DNA of 64,000 nucleotides, taken from Ochrobactrum teleogrylli. Lineage in GTDB: Bacteria > Pseudomonadota > Alphaproteobacteria > Rhizobiales > Rhizobiaceae. Of this stretch, positions 48,947 through 57,826 are shown piece after piece. A model generated the notes under the pieces. It was given only the letters and a program-made list of their open reading frames with translations. It had not been told where the DNA came from and did no database searches. Position 1 is the first letter of the stretch. The number at the start of each line of letters is the position of its first letter. The position numbers were made by a program, and so were the translations under genes. The stretch spans positions 158,949-222,948 of the forward strand of contig NZ_VEWL01000007.1 of the NCBI RefSeq assembly GCF_006376685.1, in the 5' to 3' direction.

Positions 48947-50251
48947 TTACGGGCGGGTTTCGTTCTTCGTCAGTTCACCGAGAAGCTTTTCCATCTCATC
49001 TTCAATATCATCCGACGTCGTGTCGTCGGTTGCCGAAATGTCAAGCGAGCTCAAAAGTTCGCTTTCGAAGAAATCAGTCGTCAAATCCGCTTCCGGTTCA
49101 AGCGTTTCTTCCTTCACGGGTGTCACTTCCGTTTCAAGATCGGCCATGATGGCGTCGTGCAACGCACCCCCCAGTCCTTCCAGATCGTCATCTTCCGTTG
49201 CCGCTGTCGGCTGGACCGGTGCGGCGATGGCAACTTCCGGCTCGACGCGCTTCGGTTCGGATACATTGCTGAAATCCGGTGTCACGGTGGACGAAACGGA
49301 CGGGCTCGTCACGTCGAGCGAAGGCGTGGGCGTGTTTGTCACGGCGGCTACCGGTTCACGCTCCGGCACGATGCTGCCGAGATTTGCCGAGGCGACCGTT
49401 GCAGCAGCAGCGCCAGCTGTTGCGGCGGTGGTTCCCAGGTTTGACGTAGAGCTGACCACGCCGCGCGATACCTGGCTCAGCGGATAGGCAGGATGAGCAC
49501 GGGCAGGCGGCTGCGACGGCTGTGGTGGCTGGGCTGGAAGCACCGTGCGCGGCTGCGGCGGATAATTGGGTGCGGGGCGCGGTTGCGGACGGTTCTGTGG
49601 TGCGGCCTGTACGGGCGGCGCGACCGGAGGGCGGATAGGGGCCTGCGGGGCGGCGGGAGTGACCGTCGGTGTCACCGGCGGGCGCGGCGGTACGCGCGGC
49701 GCAGCAACTTGCGGGGCTTCGTGTCGGACCGGCTCTTCCTTCGGCGGTTCCGGCTTGCGGTAGACCGGCGTTTCGATGGCCGAACTCAGCTGGATCGCTT
49801 CTTCCTTGGCCGGCGTCGGTTCTGGCGCGGATGTCTGTGACGACAAAGCCGGACGCTCGTTCACATCGCTTGTGATCGTCGCTTCATGTTGACGAAAACG
49901 CTCGATATGTTCCGGCTCGATACGCGAGTTCTGCACGCGGGCATGGGCGCGTGATTCCATAACGATGTTCTGTTCGACAACCACATCCGTCGGGCCACCG
50001 ATAAGCAGCAGATGCTCGACATCGTCGCGACGGATGAGAACCAGCTTGCGGCGGCTATCCACGGCTGCGGCATCCATGACGGAGAGGCGCGGCTGGCGTG
50101 TCCGACCGTTCGAGACGAAAGTACCACCGCTGAAACGGCGGATGATACTCAAAACAACGAAAATTCCGCCGAGAATGATCGCAAATATAAGCACAAAGCC
50201 GACAATATTAGCCGCGCTTTCTCCAACGATGCCGCTGAGCCATTCCTTCAT
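48947..50251 (-). CDS. Membrane protein with FliO-like domain and long disordered tail
   Basis: It is 434 residues. One membrane helix is at about 15-35 (NIVGFVLIFAIILGGIFVVL). The next 75 residues resemble the small FliO-like domain: RLSVMDAAAVDSRRKLVLIRR, then HLLLIGGPTDVVVEQN. The rest is low complexity: Pro-, Glu- and Ala-rich segments (PPRPPVTPTVTP; PPVQAAPQNRP), ending in an acidic tail. It is not next to flagellar genes and lies divergently upstream of cckA, so it is not the FliO of the export apparatus; the role is unknown. Confidence 0.7.
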   Translation of the reverse strand: MKEWLSGIVGESAANIVGFVLIFAIILGGIFVVLSIIRRFSGGTFVSNGRTRQPRLSVMDAAAVDSRRKLVLIRRDDVEHLLLIGGPTDVVVEQNIVMESRAHARVQNSRIEPEHIERFRQHEATITSDVNERPALSSQTSAPEPTPAKEEAIQLSSAIETPVYRKPEPPKEEPVRHEAPQVAAPRVPPRPPVTPTVTPAAPQAPIRPPVAPPVQAAPQNRPQPRPAPNYPPQPRTVLPAQPPQPSQPPARAHPAYPLSQVSRGVVSSTSNLGTTAATAGAAAATVASANLGSIVPEREPVAAVTNTPTPSLDVTSPSVSSTVTPDFSNVSEPKRVEPEVAIAAPVQPTAATEDDDLEGLGGALHDAIMADLETEVTPVKEETLEPEADLTTDFFESELLSSLDISATDDTTSDDIEDEMEKLLGELTKNETRP

Positions 50252-50687
50252 GCGGATACCCTCTTAAATTCAATATTCGAAAAACCCGACGAGCGGAGAT
50301 TGTGCATCCCCCGACATTCCGCATCATCGCGCAACTTGCACTTTCCAGGACAGTAGTTGAATTTGCAAGCGTTGGGAATGTTCCATCGAATTGCGAGAAA
50401 TCTATGATCCCCAACCAAAACGGTGAAAAACAACTGCATTTACACCGTTTCCGTGTAGCAACGCTTGTGCTGCTCGCCGATTAAAGCATTCTGCGAATCG
50501 GATATACCCAGATGCATGGCGTTTCGCCCCGCTGCGCGATCGATTATGGAGAACGCGCAAGAAGATGGGTGGCGACAGGATCGGGTTGCTTAATGAGTGA
50601 AAAGACGTCTTGGCTGATCGAAACAATGCACGGCACATTCACGGCCTGCGCAGAACAGTCATGCAGTATGGAAGGTCGGTGGGCTTG
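50252..50687. promoter_or_regulatory. 436-base divergent region before cckA
   Basis: No separate gene is evident. It holds promoters for cckA and the FliO-like gene. The cckA frame is open from 50610, so part of it could be coding if an earlier start is used. No full CtrA box (TTAA-N7-TTAA) was found. Confidence 0.4.
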
Positions 50688-53261
50688 ATGTCTCGACAGA
50701 CGGACAACGCATATCCGAAACCGCTCGTTACACCGAAGCGCAATTCCAGCGGCGCGCTGCGTCTGCTGATCGTCGGCCTTTTGCTGACCGGGCTGGCGGT
50801 TGTCTATTTCCTGTTTCGCGACCGGATTGGCGATGGTTTCGCGCTCATCCTGATGGGCATTCTGTCGATGGTCGGTGTCTTCTATCTTCTGGGCGCGGCC
50901 ACGGGCCTCATTCAGTTCAGCCAGCGCAAAGGCGGGCAGGATCTGGCGCATTCCTTCATGGATTCGCAGCCGGAAGGTACTGTCATCTCCGATTCTCGCG
51001 GCCAGATCGTTTATGCCAATCAGGCTTATGCCAACATGACCGGCGTTGCCAATGCCGACGGCATCCGCTCGCTTGACAATGTGCTGACGGCGGAACCGGC
51101 AGCATCCGACGCGATTTACCGTCTGACGAATGCCGTACGTGACGGTCTTTCCGGGCAGGAGGAAGTGCGACTGTCTGGCGGGCTGTCCCGTGAAGCGCAT
51201 GGTTCGCTTGCACCGGTCTGGTATCGGATCAAGGCTCGTCCCATCGAAGCGGGGCAGGATTACAAAGGCCCGCTCGTCGCTTGGCAGATTGCCGACATTT
51301 CAGAAGAACGCGCCGAACAGGAACGCTTCTTTCAGGAATTGCAGGAAGCGATCAATCATCTCGATCATGCACCGGCAGGCTTCTTCTCTGCCGATCCGTC
51401 GGGCCGCATCATCTATCTCAACGCCACTTTGGCGGAATGGCTGGGCGTCGATCTCACAGCCTTCACACCGGGCTCGCTGACGCTCAACGAAATCGTAGCG
51501 GGCAGCGGCATGGCGCTGATCAAGGCCGTCAAGGCCGAGCCCGGCACCAGCCGCAACACGGTGATCGATCTCGATCTCATCAAGCGCAATGGCCAGAGCC
51601 TGGCCGTGCGGTTTTATCACCGTGTACAGGCGGCGCGCGACGGGACGCGCGGCACCAGTCGCACCATCGTTCTGGATCGTGCGGAGGGGGATGATTCCTC
51701 GGCTGCACTGCGTTCGGCAGAAGTTCGGTTCACGCGATTCTTCAATTCCGCGCCGATGGCCATTGCCGCCGTCGATGCGCAAGGGCACACGCTACGCACC
51801 AATGCGCGCTTCCTCGATATTTTCTCGTCCGTTGTGGATCGCGATTCCGTCGATCGCCGCGTGAAGCTCGAAAATGTCGTGCATGAGCGCGACCGCGAAG
51901 TCTTCACCAAGGCGCTTGCCGCGGCATTTGCGGGCCAGGCGAGTATCTCGCCCGTCGATACTGTGCTTCCGGGTAATGAAGAACGGCATATCCGTTTTTA
52001 TATGAGCCCGGTCAGCGATATGGGTGGGGAATCGTCGGAAGAAGCCGCGATCATATCCGCCGTTGAAACGACGGAACAGAAAGCGCTCGAAAACCAGATG
52101 GCGCAGAGCCAGAAGATGCAGGCTGTGGGCCAGCTTGCCGGTGGTATCGCGCATGATTTCAACAACGTTTTGACGGCAATCATCATGTCGTCGGACCTGC
52201 TTCTGACCAATCATCGCGCGTCCGATCCGTCTTTCCCGGACATTATGAACATCAAGCAGAACGCAAACCGTGCCGCTTCGCTCGTGCGCCAGTTGCTTGC
52301 GTTCTCGCGCCGCCAGACGCTGCGTCCGGAAGTGCTGGACCTGACCGATGTTCTGGCCGATCTGCGCATGTTGCTGGCGCGCCTTGTCGGCAAGGATATC
52401 GAACTGAAGATTGATCATGGCCGCGACCTGTGGCCAGTCAAAGCCGATCTTGGCCAGTTCGAGCAGGTCGCCGTCAATCTCGCCGTCAATGCGCGCGATG
52501 CTATGCCTGAGGGCGGTGCAATCACGCTGCGGACCCGCAACGTGCCCGTCCATGAAGCGGCAAAGCTCAATTATCGCGATCTTCCTGAAGCCGATTATGT
52601 CGTCTTCGAGGTGGAAGACACCGGCACGGGCATTCCAGCCGATGTGCTTGAAAAGATTTTTGAGCCATTCTTCACCACCAAGGAAGTCGGCAAGGGCACC
52701 GGTCTTGGTCTATCGATGGTCTATGGCATCATCAAGCAAACCGGCGGCTTCATCTATTGCGATTCCGAAGTCGGCAAGGGGACGACCTTCAAGATATTCC
52801 TGCCACGCCTTATCGTGGAAAAGAGTGCCGAAGACACGCCCGTCGCGGTCAAGGAAAAGAAGGTCGAAAAGGCAACGGACCTGTCCGGTTCCGCTACCGT
52901 CCTGCTCGTGGAAGACGAGGATGCCGTGCGTATGGGCGGCGTGCGCGCACTCCAGTCGCGCGGCTATACGGTGCATGAAGCGGCTTCCGGCGTGGAAGCG
53001 CTGGAAATCATGGAAGAGCTGGGCGGCGAGGTGGATATCGTCGTATCCGACGTGGTCATGCCTGAAATGGACGGCCCGACGCTGTTGCGTGAGCTGCGCA
53101 AGACCTACCCGGATATCAAATTCGTGTTTGTTTCCGGTTATGCGGAAGACGCCTTCGCCCGCAATCTGCCCGCGGATGCAAAGTTCGGATTCCTGCCAAA
53201 ACCGTTTTCGCTCAAGCAGTTGGCGACCACCGTCAAGGAAATGCTGGAGAAGCAGGACTGA
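50688..53261 (+). CDS. cckA: CckA hybrid histidine kinase
   Basis: The cell-cycle kinase that feeds phosphate through ChpT to CtrA. From ATG 50688 it has 857 residues; ATG 50661 or 50610 are alternatives. Two membrane helices (about 20-75; [18 protein letters not shown]) come first, then PAS domains, and the HisKA site [11 protein letters not shown] with His489. The ATPase shows [24 protein letters not shown] and [12 protein letters not shown]. The C-terminal receiver has [11 protein letters not shown] and the phosphoacceptor Asp in [12 protein letters not shown]. The lack of a transfer domain fits CckA. Confidence 0.92.
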   Translation: MSRQTDNAYPKPLVTPKRNSSGALRLLIVGLLLTGLAVVYFLFRDRIGDGFALILMGILSMVGVFYLLGAATGLIQFSQRKGGQDLAHSFMDSQPEGTVISDSRGQIVYANQAYANMTGVANADGIRSLDNVLTAEPAASDAIYRLTNAVRDGLSGQEEVRLSGGLSREAHGSLAPVWYRIKARPIEAGQDYKGPLVAWQIADISEERAEQERFFQELQEAINHLDHAPAGFFSADPSGRIIYLNATLAEWLGVDLTAFTPGSLTLNEIVAGSGMALIKAVKAEPGTSRNTVIDLDLIKRNGQSLAVRFYHRVQAARDGTRGTSRTIVLDRAEGDDSSAALRSAEVRFTRFFNSAPMAIAAVDAQGHTLRTNARFLDIFSSVVDRDSVDRRVKLENVVHERDREVFTKALAAAFAGQASISPVDTVLPGNEERHIRFYMSPVSDMGGESSEEAAIISAVETTEQKALENQMAQSQKMQAVGQLAGGIAHDFNNVLTAIIMSSDLLLTNHRASDPSFPDIMNIKQNANRAASLVRQLLAFSRRQTLRPEVLDLTDVLADLRMLLARLVGKDIELKIDHGRDLWPVKADLGQFEQVAVNLAVNARDAMPEGGAITLRTRNVPVHEAAKLNYRDLPEADYVVFEVEDTGTGIPADVLEKIFEPFFTTKEVGKGTGLGLSMVYGIIKQTGGFIYCDSEVGKGTTFKIFLPRLIVEKSAEDTPVAVKEKKVEKATDLSGSATVLLVEDEDAVRMGGVRALQSRGYTVHEAASGVEALEIMEELGGEVDIVVSDVVMPEMDGPTLLRELRKTYPDIKFVFVSGYAEDAFARNLPADAKFGFLPKPFSLKQLATTVKEMLEKQD

Positions 53262-53294
53262 TGGATTTTACGTCCACGTTTCAGCAAGACAGAC

Positions 53295-54497
53295 ATGCGT
53301 AGCGGTCGCATTGCGGTTTTCGGCGGCGGTCCGTCTGGACTGATTGCAGCCGAAAAACTGTCTGCGCTCGGATACGCCGTGACCGTCTATGAGCAGATGC
53401 CGACGGTTGGACGGAAATTTCTGCTGGCTGGAAAATCTGGCCTTAACATCACTCATGCGGAAGATTTCGCGGTCTTCGCAAGCCGTTTCGGCGCGGCCAA
53501 TGCCCGGCTTCTGCCAATGCTGCAAAAGTTTGGGCCTCAACAACTACGCGACTGGGCTGACGGGCTTGGCGCTGAAACCTTTGTGGGGTCCTCGGATCGG
53601 GTGTTTCCCAAGGCGATGAAAGCCTCGCCGCTTCTGCGCGCATGGGGACGCCGTCTGGAAGCGCAAGGCGTGCGGGTGCTGACGCGCCATCGCTGGGTGG
53701 GCTTTGAAGGCAATAGGCCTGTTGTGGAAACGGCCAATGGCCGCGAAACCGTCGAATGCGATGCTGCGCTATTTGCTTTTGGCGGCGGAAGCTGGCCGAA
53801 ACTCGGTTCAAATGGCACCTGGGTGCCACATTTTGCCGAGAAGGGCATTACGATCGCGCCGCTGCGTTCCGCAAATTGTGGATTCGATGTTGCCTGGAGT
53901 GAGCATCTGGTGAGCCGTTTTGCAGGCGAACCAGTCAAATCCGTCACCATCACAAGCGCTGCGGGGACAACACAGGGCGAGTTCGTCATCACGAAAACGG
54001 GTGTTGAAGGTGGCCTTGTTTACGCGCACGCAGCCGCCTTGCGGGACGCGCTGGAAGCAGACGGGCGGGCCGATCTGGTGCTCGATCTTGCGCCGGGGCG
54101 TAGCGTTGAGCGGCTCAAAGCCGATCTGGAACGACAGGACAGCAAGCTCAGCTTTGGCAATCTTTTGCGGAAGGGCGCTGGCTTGACCGGCGTGAAGGCA
54201 GCGCTTGTTGCTGAATATCTGCGCGATAAAAATCCTGACAAGCTGGCGCATGCCATCAAGGCGCTTCGCGTCCCTTTGCTGCGTACCCGTCCGATAGATG
54301 AGGTCATTTCTTCGGCTGGCGGTATCGTGTGGGATGAGATCGACCAGAATCAGATGTTGCAGAAAATGCCCGGCCTCTTTGTTGCCGGTGAGATGGTCGA
54401 TTGGGAAGCACCCACCGGCGGCTATCTTTTAACGGCCTGTTTCGCAATGGGCGTTGCCGCAGCCGAAGGTATTGATGACTGGCTACAGGTATCCTGA
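53295..54497 (+). CDS. TIGR03862/HI0933-type FAD-dependent flavoprotein
   Basis: It is 400 residues. The FAD motif FGGGPSGLIAAEKLSA is at the N-terminus, followed by GRKFLLAGKSGLNITH, the family mark of BaiN/HI0933-like proteins. Close to the C-terminus are GLFVAGEMVDWEAPTGGY and FAMGVAAAEG. Function is unknown, though HI0933-like proteins are proposed to reduce C=C bonds or rRNA-linked substrates. It is the last backbone gene before the element junction at 54523. Confidence 0.82.
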   Translation: MRSGRIAVFGGGPSGLIAAEKLSALGYAVTVYEQMPTVGRKFLLAGKSGLNITHAEDFAVFASRFGAANARLLPMLQKFGPQQLRDWADGLGAETFVGSSDRVFPKAMKASPLLRAWGRRLEAQGVRVLTRHRWVGFEGNRPVVETANGRETVECDAALFAFGGGSWPKLGSNGTWVPHFAEKGITIAPLRSANCGFDVAWSEHLVSRFAGEPVKSVTITSAAGTTQGEFVITKTGVEGGLVYAHAAALRDALEADGRADLVLDLAPGRSVERLKADLERQDSKLSFGNLLRKGAGLTGVKAALVAEYLRDKNPDKLAHAIKALRVPLLRTRPIDEVISSAGGIVWDEIDQNQMLQKMPGLFVAGEMVDWEAPTGGYLLTACFAMGVAAAEGIDDWLQVS

Positions 54498-54522
54498 GCG
54501 AATTTGAAAGCTGATTGAGAAA

Positions 54523-54572
54523 TGGCGCACCCGACAGGATTCGAACCTGTGACCTCTGCCTTCGGAGGGCAG
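54523..54572 (-). other. attachment site: 3' half of tRNA-Arg(CCG)
   Basis: Read on the minus strand, the 50 bases give the anticodon arm CTGCCCTCCGAAGGCAG with anticodon CCG, the variable loop, the T arm CACAGGTTCGAATCCTG and the acceptor end CGGGTGC with CCA context (GCGCCA). The 5' half of the tRNA is missing: past base 54572 the sequence turns into unrelated DNA. This is the pattern left when a tyrosine-recombinase element integrates in a tRNA 3' end. The intact gene should be at the other end of the element, which lies outside the window. Confidence 0.85.
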
Positions 54573-54968
54573 TCACATGGTGTTTTTCATCAAGCACTTA
54601 TCAATAAAATCAATTATTTAGTGTCGCCATCTGTCGCTGGAAGTCGCCATTTGTCGCTACTTACTGTGCCAAAATTGTGCCAAATGTGCCAGTAAAAAGT
54701 GACCTCTGCCCCGATTTCCTTGCGGATATCTCAACTCGGAGACTTATAGCGACATTCAGCGACAAAAGGGATTGACGACCGCAAAAATCGCGGTCAGCCT
54801 ATTTGTAGGTGTTGCCTTTATATCTTTCTCTTAATGCACCCCGGTTACGTGGCATTCCACGGCGTGAAGCGGTTCACGCAGATACGGTGAAGACAGATCA
54901 GCATAAGCAGCTATTCCGTCAGTGCGTGAGGCAAACGCATGACTCCAGACTACAGGAGTCGTGTGTCT
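54573..54968. promoter_or_regulatory. Element end with repeat clusters
   Basis: No convincing gene. It holds two near-identical 16-mers GTCGCCAT(C/T)TGTCGCT (54623-54638, 54643-54658), an inverted related copy (54748-54763), and three TGTGCCAAA-like 9-mers (54665-54693). Such sets resemble arm-type binding sites of an integrase and excisionase. The 12-mer GTGACCTCTGCC of the attachment site recurs at 54699-54710. A hairpin GACCGC/GCGGTC lies at 54777-54795. Confidence 0.55.
54623..54658 (+). repeat. Direct repeat, two 16-mers with 20-base period
   Basis: Copies at 54623-54638 and 54643-54658 differ at one base. Each itself contains two GTCGC half-sites. A diverged inverted copy is at 54748-54763, keeping both half-sites and their spacing. 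Confidence 0.8.
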
Positions 54969-55238
54969 ATGGAACCGCACACCCCCTTGCTGCTCGATTA
55001 TGATAATGCCGCTGCTGTTCTCGGCCTTTCCCGTCCAGCTCTTCGCGACCTCGTTTACAAGCGTCGTGGTCCCGCAACCGTCAATATCGGTCGGCGCACG
55101 ATGTTCGCTTACAAGGACCTTGAATCTTGGGTCGATCAGCACCGCAAACCAACGCCACCTTTACCAATTGTCGAAATGCCGAAACGCAAGCGTGGTCGTC
55201 CATCTATCGCGGATAAAATGGCTCGTGGCGAAATCTGA
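54969..55238 (+). CDS. Small HTH protein, AlpA/excisionase-like
   Basis: It is 89 residues from ATG 54969, with AGGAG about ten bases upstream; ATG 54939 is an alternative. The fold fits MerR/AlpA-type HTH_17: NAAAVLGLSRPALRDLV (helix-turn-helix), then YKRRGPATVNIGRRTMFAY and a final helix. The C-terminal tail is basic (MPKRKRGRPSI) with an AT-hook-like KRGRP. Such proteins act as excisionases or regulators of mobile elements. Its place next to the attachment site favours an excisionase. Confidence 0.7.
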   Translation: MEPHTPLLLDYDNAAAVLGLSRPALRDLVYKRRGPATVNIGRRTMFAYKDLESWVDQHRKPTPPLPIVEMPKRKRGRPSIADKMARGEI

Positions 55239-55444
55239 TGTTTGAAGTCGCTAGCAATAGTGTTGGCGACCTCCTGTTCATCGCAGAAAATATGCACCGT
55301 TCTTATGTCTGCCTACATCGGTCGGTTTGATCGCTTATGGACGAGCGCGAGCGTTCCCTACGGTCATCCAGCTAATCAACCCTATTCCCGATGTTTTCGG
55401 CTTCCAGAACGGTCGCATAGGGCGACTGACAAGGAGGCCAAACA

Positions 55445-55780
55445 ATGTTGCTTACACGCGAACTCCGCACCGCTCTTCGTCACAACGCAAACCAGTCCGA
55501 AATCGCGGAGCGCGATCACAGGCCAGTCGTGAAGTTTTTTACGCCCGACGCTCAGGCAACCTGGTTGTTTTCCGAACTCGCTGCAGACGAGGATACCCTT
55601 TACGGCCTCTGCGACCTCGGACATGGCTCTCCCGAACTTGGGTATGCCTCTCTCAGTGAACTCAGTTCCCTCAGAGGCCCTATGCGCCTCTTGGTCGAGC
55701 GCGACCGCCACTTTCGCGCAGACAAGCCGCTTTCGGCCTATGCAGCCGAAGCTCGCGCAAAGGGCAGGATAGTCACTTAA
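55445..55780 (+). CDS. DUF2958 domain protein
   Basis: It is 111 residues with a perfect AAGGAGG ribosome site before ATG 55445. The DUF2958 pattern is visible: VVKFFTPDAQATWLFSEL, DTLYGLCDLGHGSPELGYASLSEL, then RGPMRLLVERDRHF. The family is common on plasmids and integrative elements, often near plasmid-type replication and transfer genes, and has no known activity. It is read toward the convergent coiled-coil gene with only 55 bases between stops. Confidence 0.82.
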   Translation: MLLTRELRTALRHNANQSEIAERDHRPVVKFFTPDAQATWLFSELAADEDTLYGLCDLGHGSPELGYASLSELSSLRGPMRLLVERDRHFRADKPLSAYAAEARAKGRIVT

Positions 55781-55835
55781 GCGACTATCCCCATCCGCCA
55801 CGAGCGCTATAAAACGATCACGGTGTAACAACTCA

Positions 55836-57128
55836 TCAGCCTTTACCAACAAGCTTTTGAAGTTGGCCGAGCAAATCGATACCTCGCTCAATGCCTTTAA
55901 ACTCAGCTTTCTCCATCAAATTGCTATCTTGTGAATGATCGTCAGCGCCGAATATGCGCTTGCTCAATTCTTCTTTGAGCGCTCTTTGAGCTTCTTCTGG
56001 CAGATTAGCGATAAACGGATCAAACGCCTGCACTTGAAGGAAAAACGTGCGCGATTTTCTTTCATTAATACGGTGCAGGGTGGATTGCTTGGATGCGTAC
56101 ACTGCGAACGATAGCAATAGCGCGGTGAGCGATACGGATTTGGCGACTTGCATCCAGAATAGCTTTTCTGGATAAAGTACTGGCGTAAACCAAAACAGGC
56201 TTGCGAGGAGCCATAAGATCGTTGCGATAATACAAGCAATCGCGCCTTTTCGCCAAAGTTGTGCGGCGTCATATTCTCTGTCTGCTATACTCTTATAACC
56301 GCCTGTCACGCTGTCATGCGCCACAAGATTATGCAGTTTCACGATGTCTTCGTGTCTTTTTTTGGCGTCTTTATTTATTTCTTCAATGGCTTTATCAAAT
56401 AAAGATTGCTTCTCTATCAAAGCAACGTTGTTTGATTCAATTAATGTTTCGCTCTCAGCCTTAAATTTCTCTCTGAAATCGTCCATTTCCTTCGCGAACT
56501 TCTCATCACGAAGCTGTTTATCATTCGCAAAGTCCGATTTCTGGCTGGTTAGGATACTTGAAGAACTGCTATTCCATTCTTCAATTGTTTTGTTGATTTC
56601 GGCTTCAATAGCGTCCGCTTTAGCACTTATAGACGTGACGTTATCGGCAGATTGTTTTGCTTTGGCTAGGCTAGCCTCAGCTTCAGCTTTAAACGCGAGA
56701 AAGCTCTCTTTGGTTTTCTTTGCGAAGTTTTCAAATGAGGAGGTTGCAGCGTCAATGTCTGCTTTGCGTGTAGAACGAGCAAATTTCAAAGAACTCAGTT
56801 GATATAAGTAACTAAGCGCAGGATTAATTTGTTCGTTTAATGCGTTGAAAAGCTTAGGATCGGAATTCTTGGCAAACTGCTCTACGGTTCCGATTGCTCC
56901 ATGAGCATTGATTTGGTTATGAATTTGATTCAGCAGATCGATTGGTGCCAACTCTGGATCGAGGCCATTCAGTATTTGCTGCGCTAACTTTACTACCTTT
57001 AAAAATCTGGCGCGCTCTATAGCTTGTACGTCATCGATACTTTCAAGTTCTCTTGTCGCTTGTTCTTCGAAACGGTTCAGAACAGTGTTCAACGGATGTT
57101 TGGTTATTTGTTCTTGCCAGCGCTGCAT
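55836..57128 (-). CDS. Coiled-coil protein with two C-terminal membrane helices (DUF6161-like)
   Basis: It is 430 residues from ATG 57128, after a GGGGG ribosome site. Residues 120-290 are Lys/Glu/Ala-rich and predicted to be a coiled coil. Two membrane helices follow at about 293-317 (IACIIATILWLLASLFWF) and 328-350 (VAKSVSLTALLLSFAVY). The C-terminal cytoplasmic part has AFDPFIANLPEEAQRALKEELSKRIFG, which resembles DUF6161. This layout of long sensor and membrane end is also seen in abortive-infection effectors, but no defence role is shown. The gene is clearly AT-richer than the chromosome. Confidence 0.65.
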   Translation of the reverse strand: MQRWQEQITKHPLNTVLNRFEEQATRELESIDDVQAIERARFLKVVKLAQQILNGLDPELAPIDLLNQIHNQINAHGAIGTVEQFAKNSDPKLFNALNEQINPALSYLYQLSSLKFARSTRKADIDAATSSFENFAKKTKESFLAFKAEAEASLAKAKQSADNVTSISAKADAIEAEINKTIEEWNSSSSSILTSQKSDFANDKQLRDEKFAKEMDDFREKFKAESETLIESNNVALIEKQSLFDKAIEEINKDAKKRHEDIVKLHNLVAHDSVTGGYKSIADREYDAAQLWRKGAIACIIATILWLLASLFWFTPVLYPEKLFWMQVAKSVSLTALLLSFAVYASKQSTLHRINERKSRTFFLQVQAFDPFIANLPEEAQRALKEELSKRIFGADDHSQDSNLMEKAEFKGIERGIDLLGQLQKLVGKG

Positions 57129-57280
57129 ATAAAGCCCCCATGTTACATGCGATTCCTTTTATCACAGTCTCAGCCTGGCTACAGCGCAATTTGGTTGGCA
57201 CGCTCTGCCTTCACCTGTCGCCTATCGGCTTGAAAAACAGGAAGTGGAGTTGCAGGCAACTCATCTCAAATCAGGATGAT

Positions 57281-57314
57281 TTGAAATAAATTGAGTTTGT
57301 CACCTATAGGTGAC
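57281..57314 (+). promoter_or_regulatory. Perfect 16-base palindrome over a putative promoter
   Basis: GTCACCTATAGGTGAC (57299-57314) is a perfect palindrome, typical of a dimeric repressor operator. It covers a possible -10 (TATAGG, 57305-57310) placed 18 bases after TTGAAA (57281-57286). The gene it would control starts at 57375. Confidence 0.55.
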
Positions 57315-57374
57315 ATCTCTCTTTGTTCCTGCTATGTTCCATGTCCGTGCCAATTCAGAATCGAGGTGTGGAAA

Positions 57375-57722
57375 ATGTCGGAACCGTCAGAAATTAAGCT
57401 TGTCTTAAAATGGCGAAAAACATGGAATGACCGGGAAGACGATTTCGTCGCCAGCGCGCCCAATTTCCCTGGAAATGTAGGACGATTTCATAAACATATC
57501 GCCAGTTCGGAAGGCGGTTGGTCGTGGTCTTTTCAAGCAATGGATTTGCCTGTCTCCCGTGGTTCTTTGGGCGAAACATCAGGCATTGAGCCATCCGCTC
57601 GCGAAGCTGCAGAGAAGATAGAGGATATATGGTTTCGCGTCGTAAAAGGCACTGAATACGAGGAAACCGAGCCATCAGATGAACCAAAACCGAATGCGTA
57701 TGCCGCCGCGAAAGGCCTCTGA
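57375..57722 (+). CDS. Hypothetical protein, 115 residues
   Basis: I do not recognise the family. From ATG 57375 (after GAGGTGTGGAAA) it starts MSEPSEIKLVLKWRKTW. It is rich in Trp (seven) and has ASAPNFPGNVGRFHKHIAS and GWSWSFQAMDL, followed by a helix AREAAEKIEDIWFRVV. A frame extends to 57291, across the operator palindrome, and is less likely. It has no signal or membrane segment, so it is probably cytoplasmic. The palindromic operator upstream suggests it is regulated. Confidence 0.6.
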   Translation: MSEPSEIKLVLKWRKTWNDREDDFVASAPNFPGNVGRFHKHIASSEGGWSWSFQAMDLPVSRGSLGETSGIEPSAREAAEKIEDIWFRVVKGTEYEETEPSDEPKPNAYAAAKGL

Positions 57723-57826
57723 ATCGCCCGTTTTCTGTGGGTTCAGGTAAGGCAGGCATCAAACTTGCGCTTTAAATGGCACTTCTAGCGCCTTCATTTT
57801 TGCGCCCAACGCCCAAAATCTGGATT

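Noticed and set aside
55238..55330. 30-residue ORF overlapping the HTH gene stop
   Set aside because: The ATG overlaps the stop, but the peptide has no recognisable feature and the ORF is too short to support alone.
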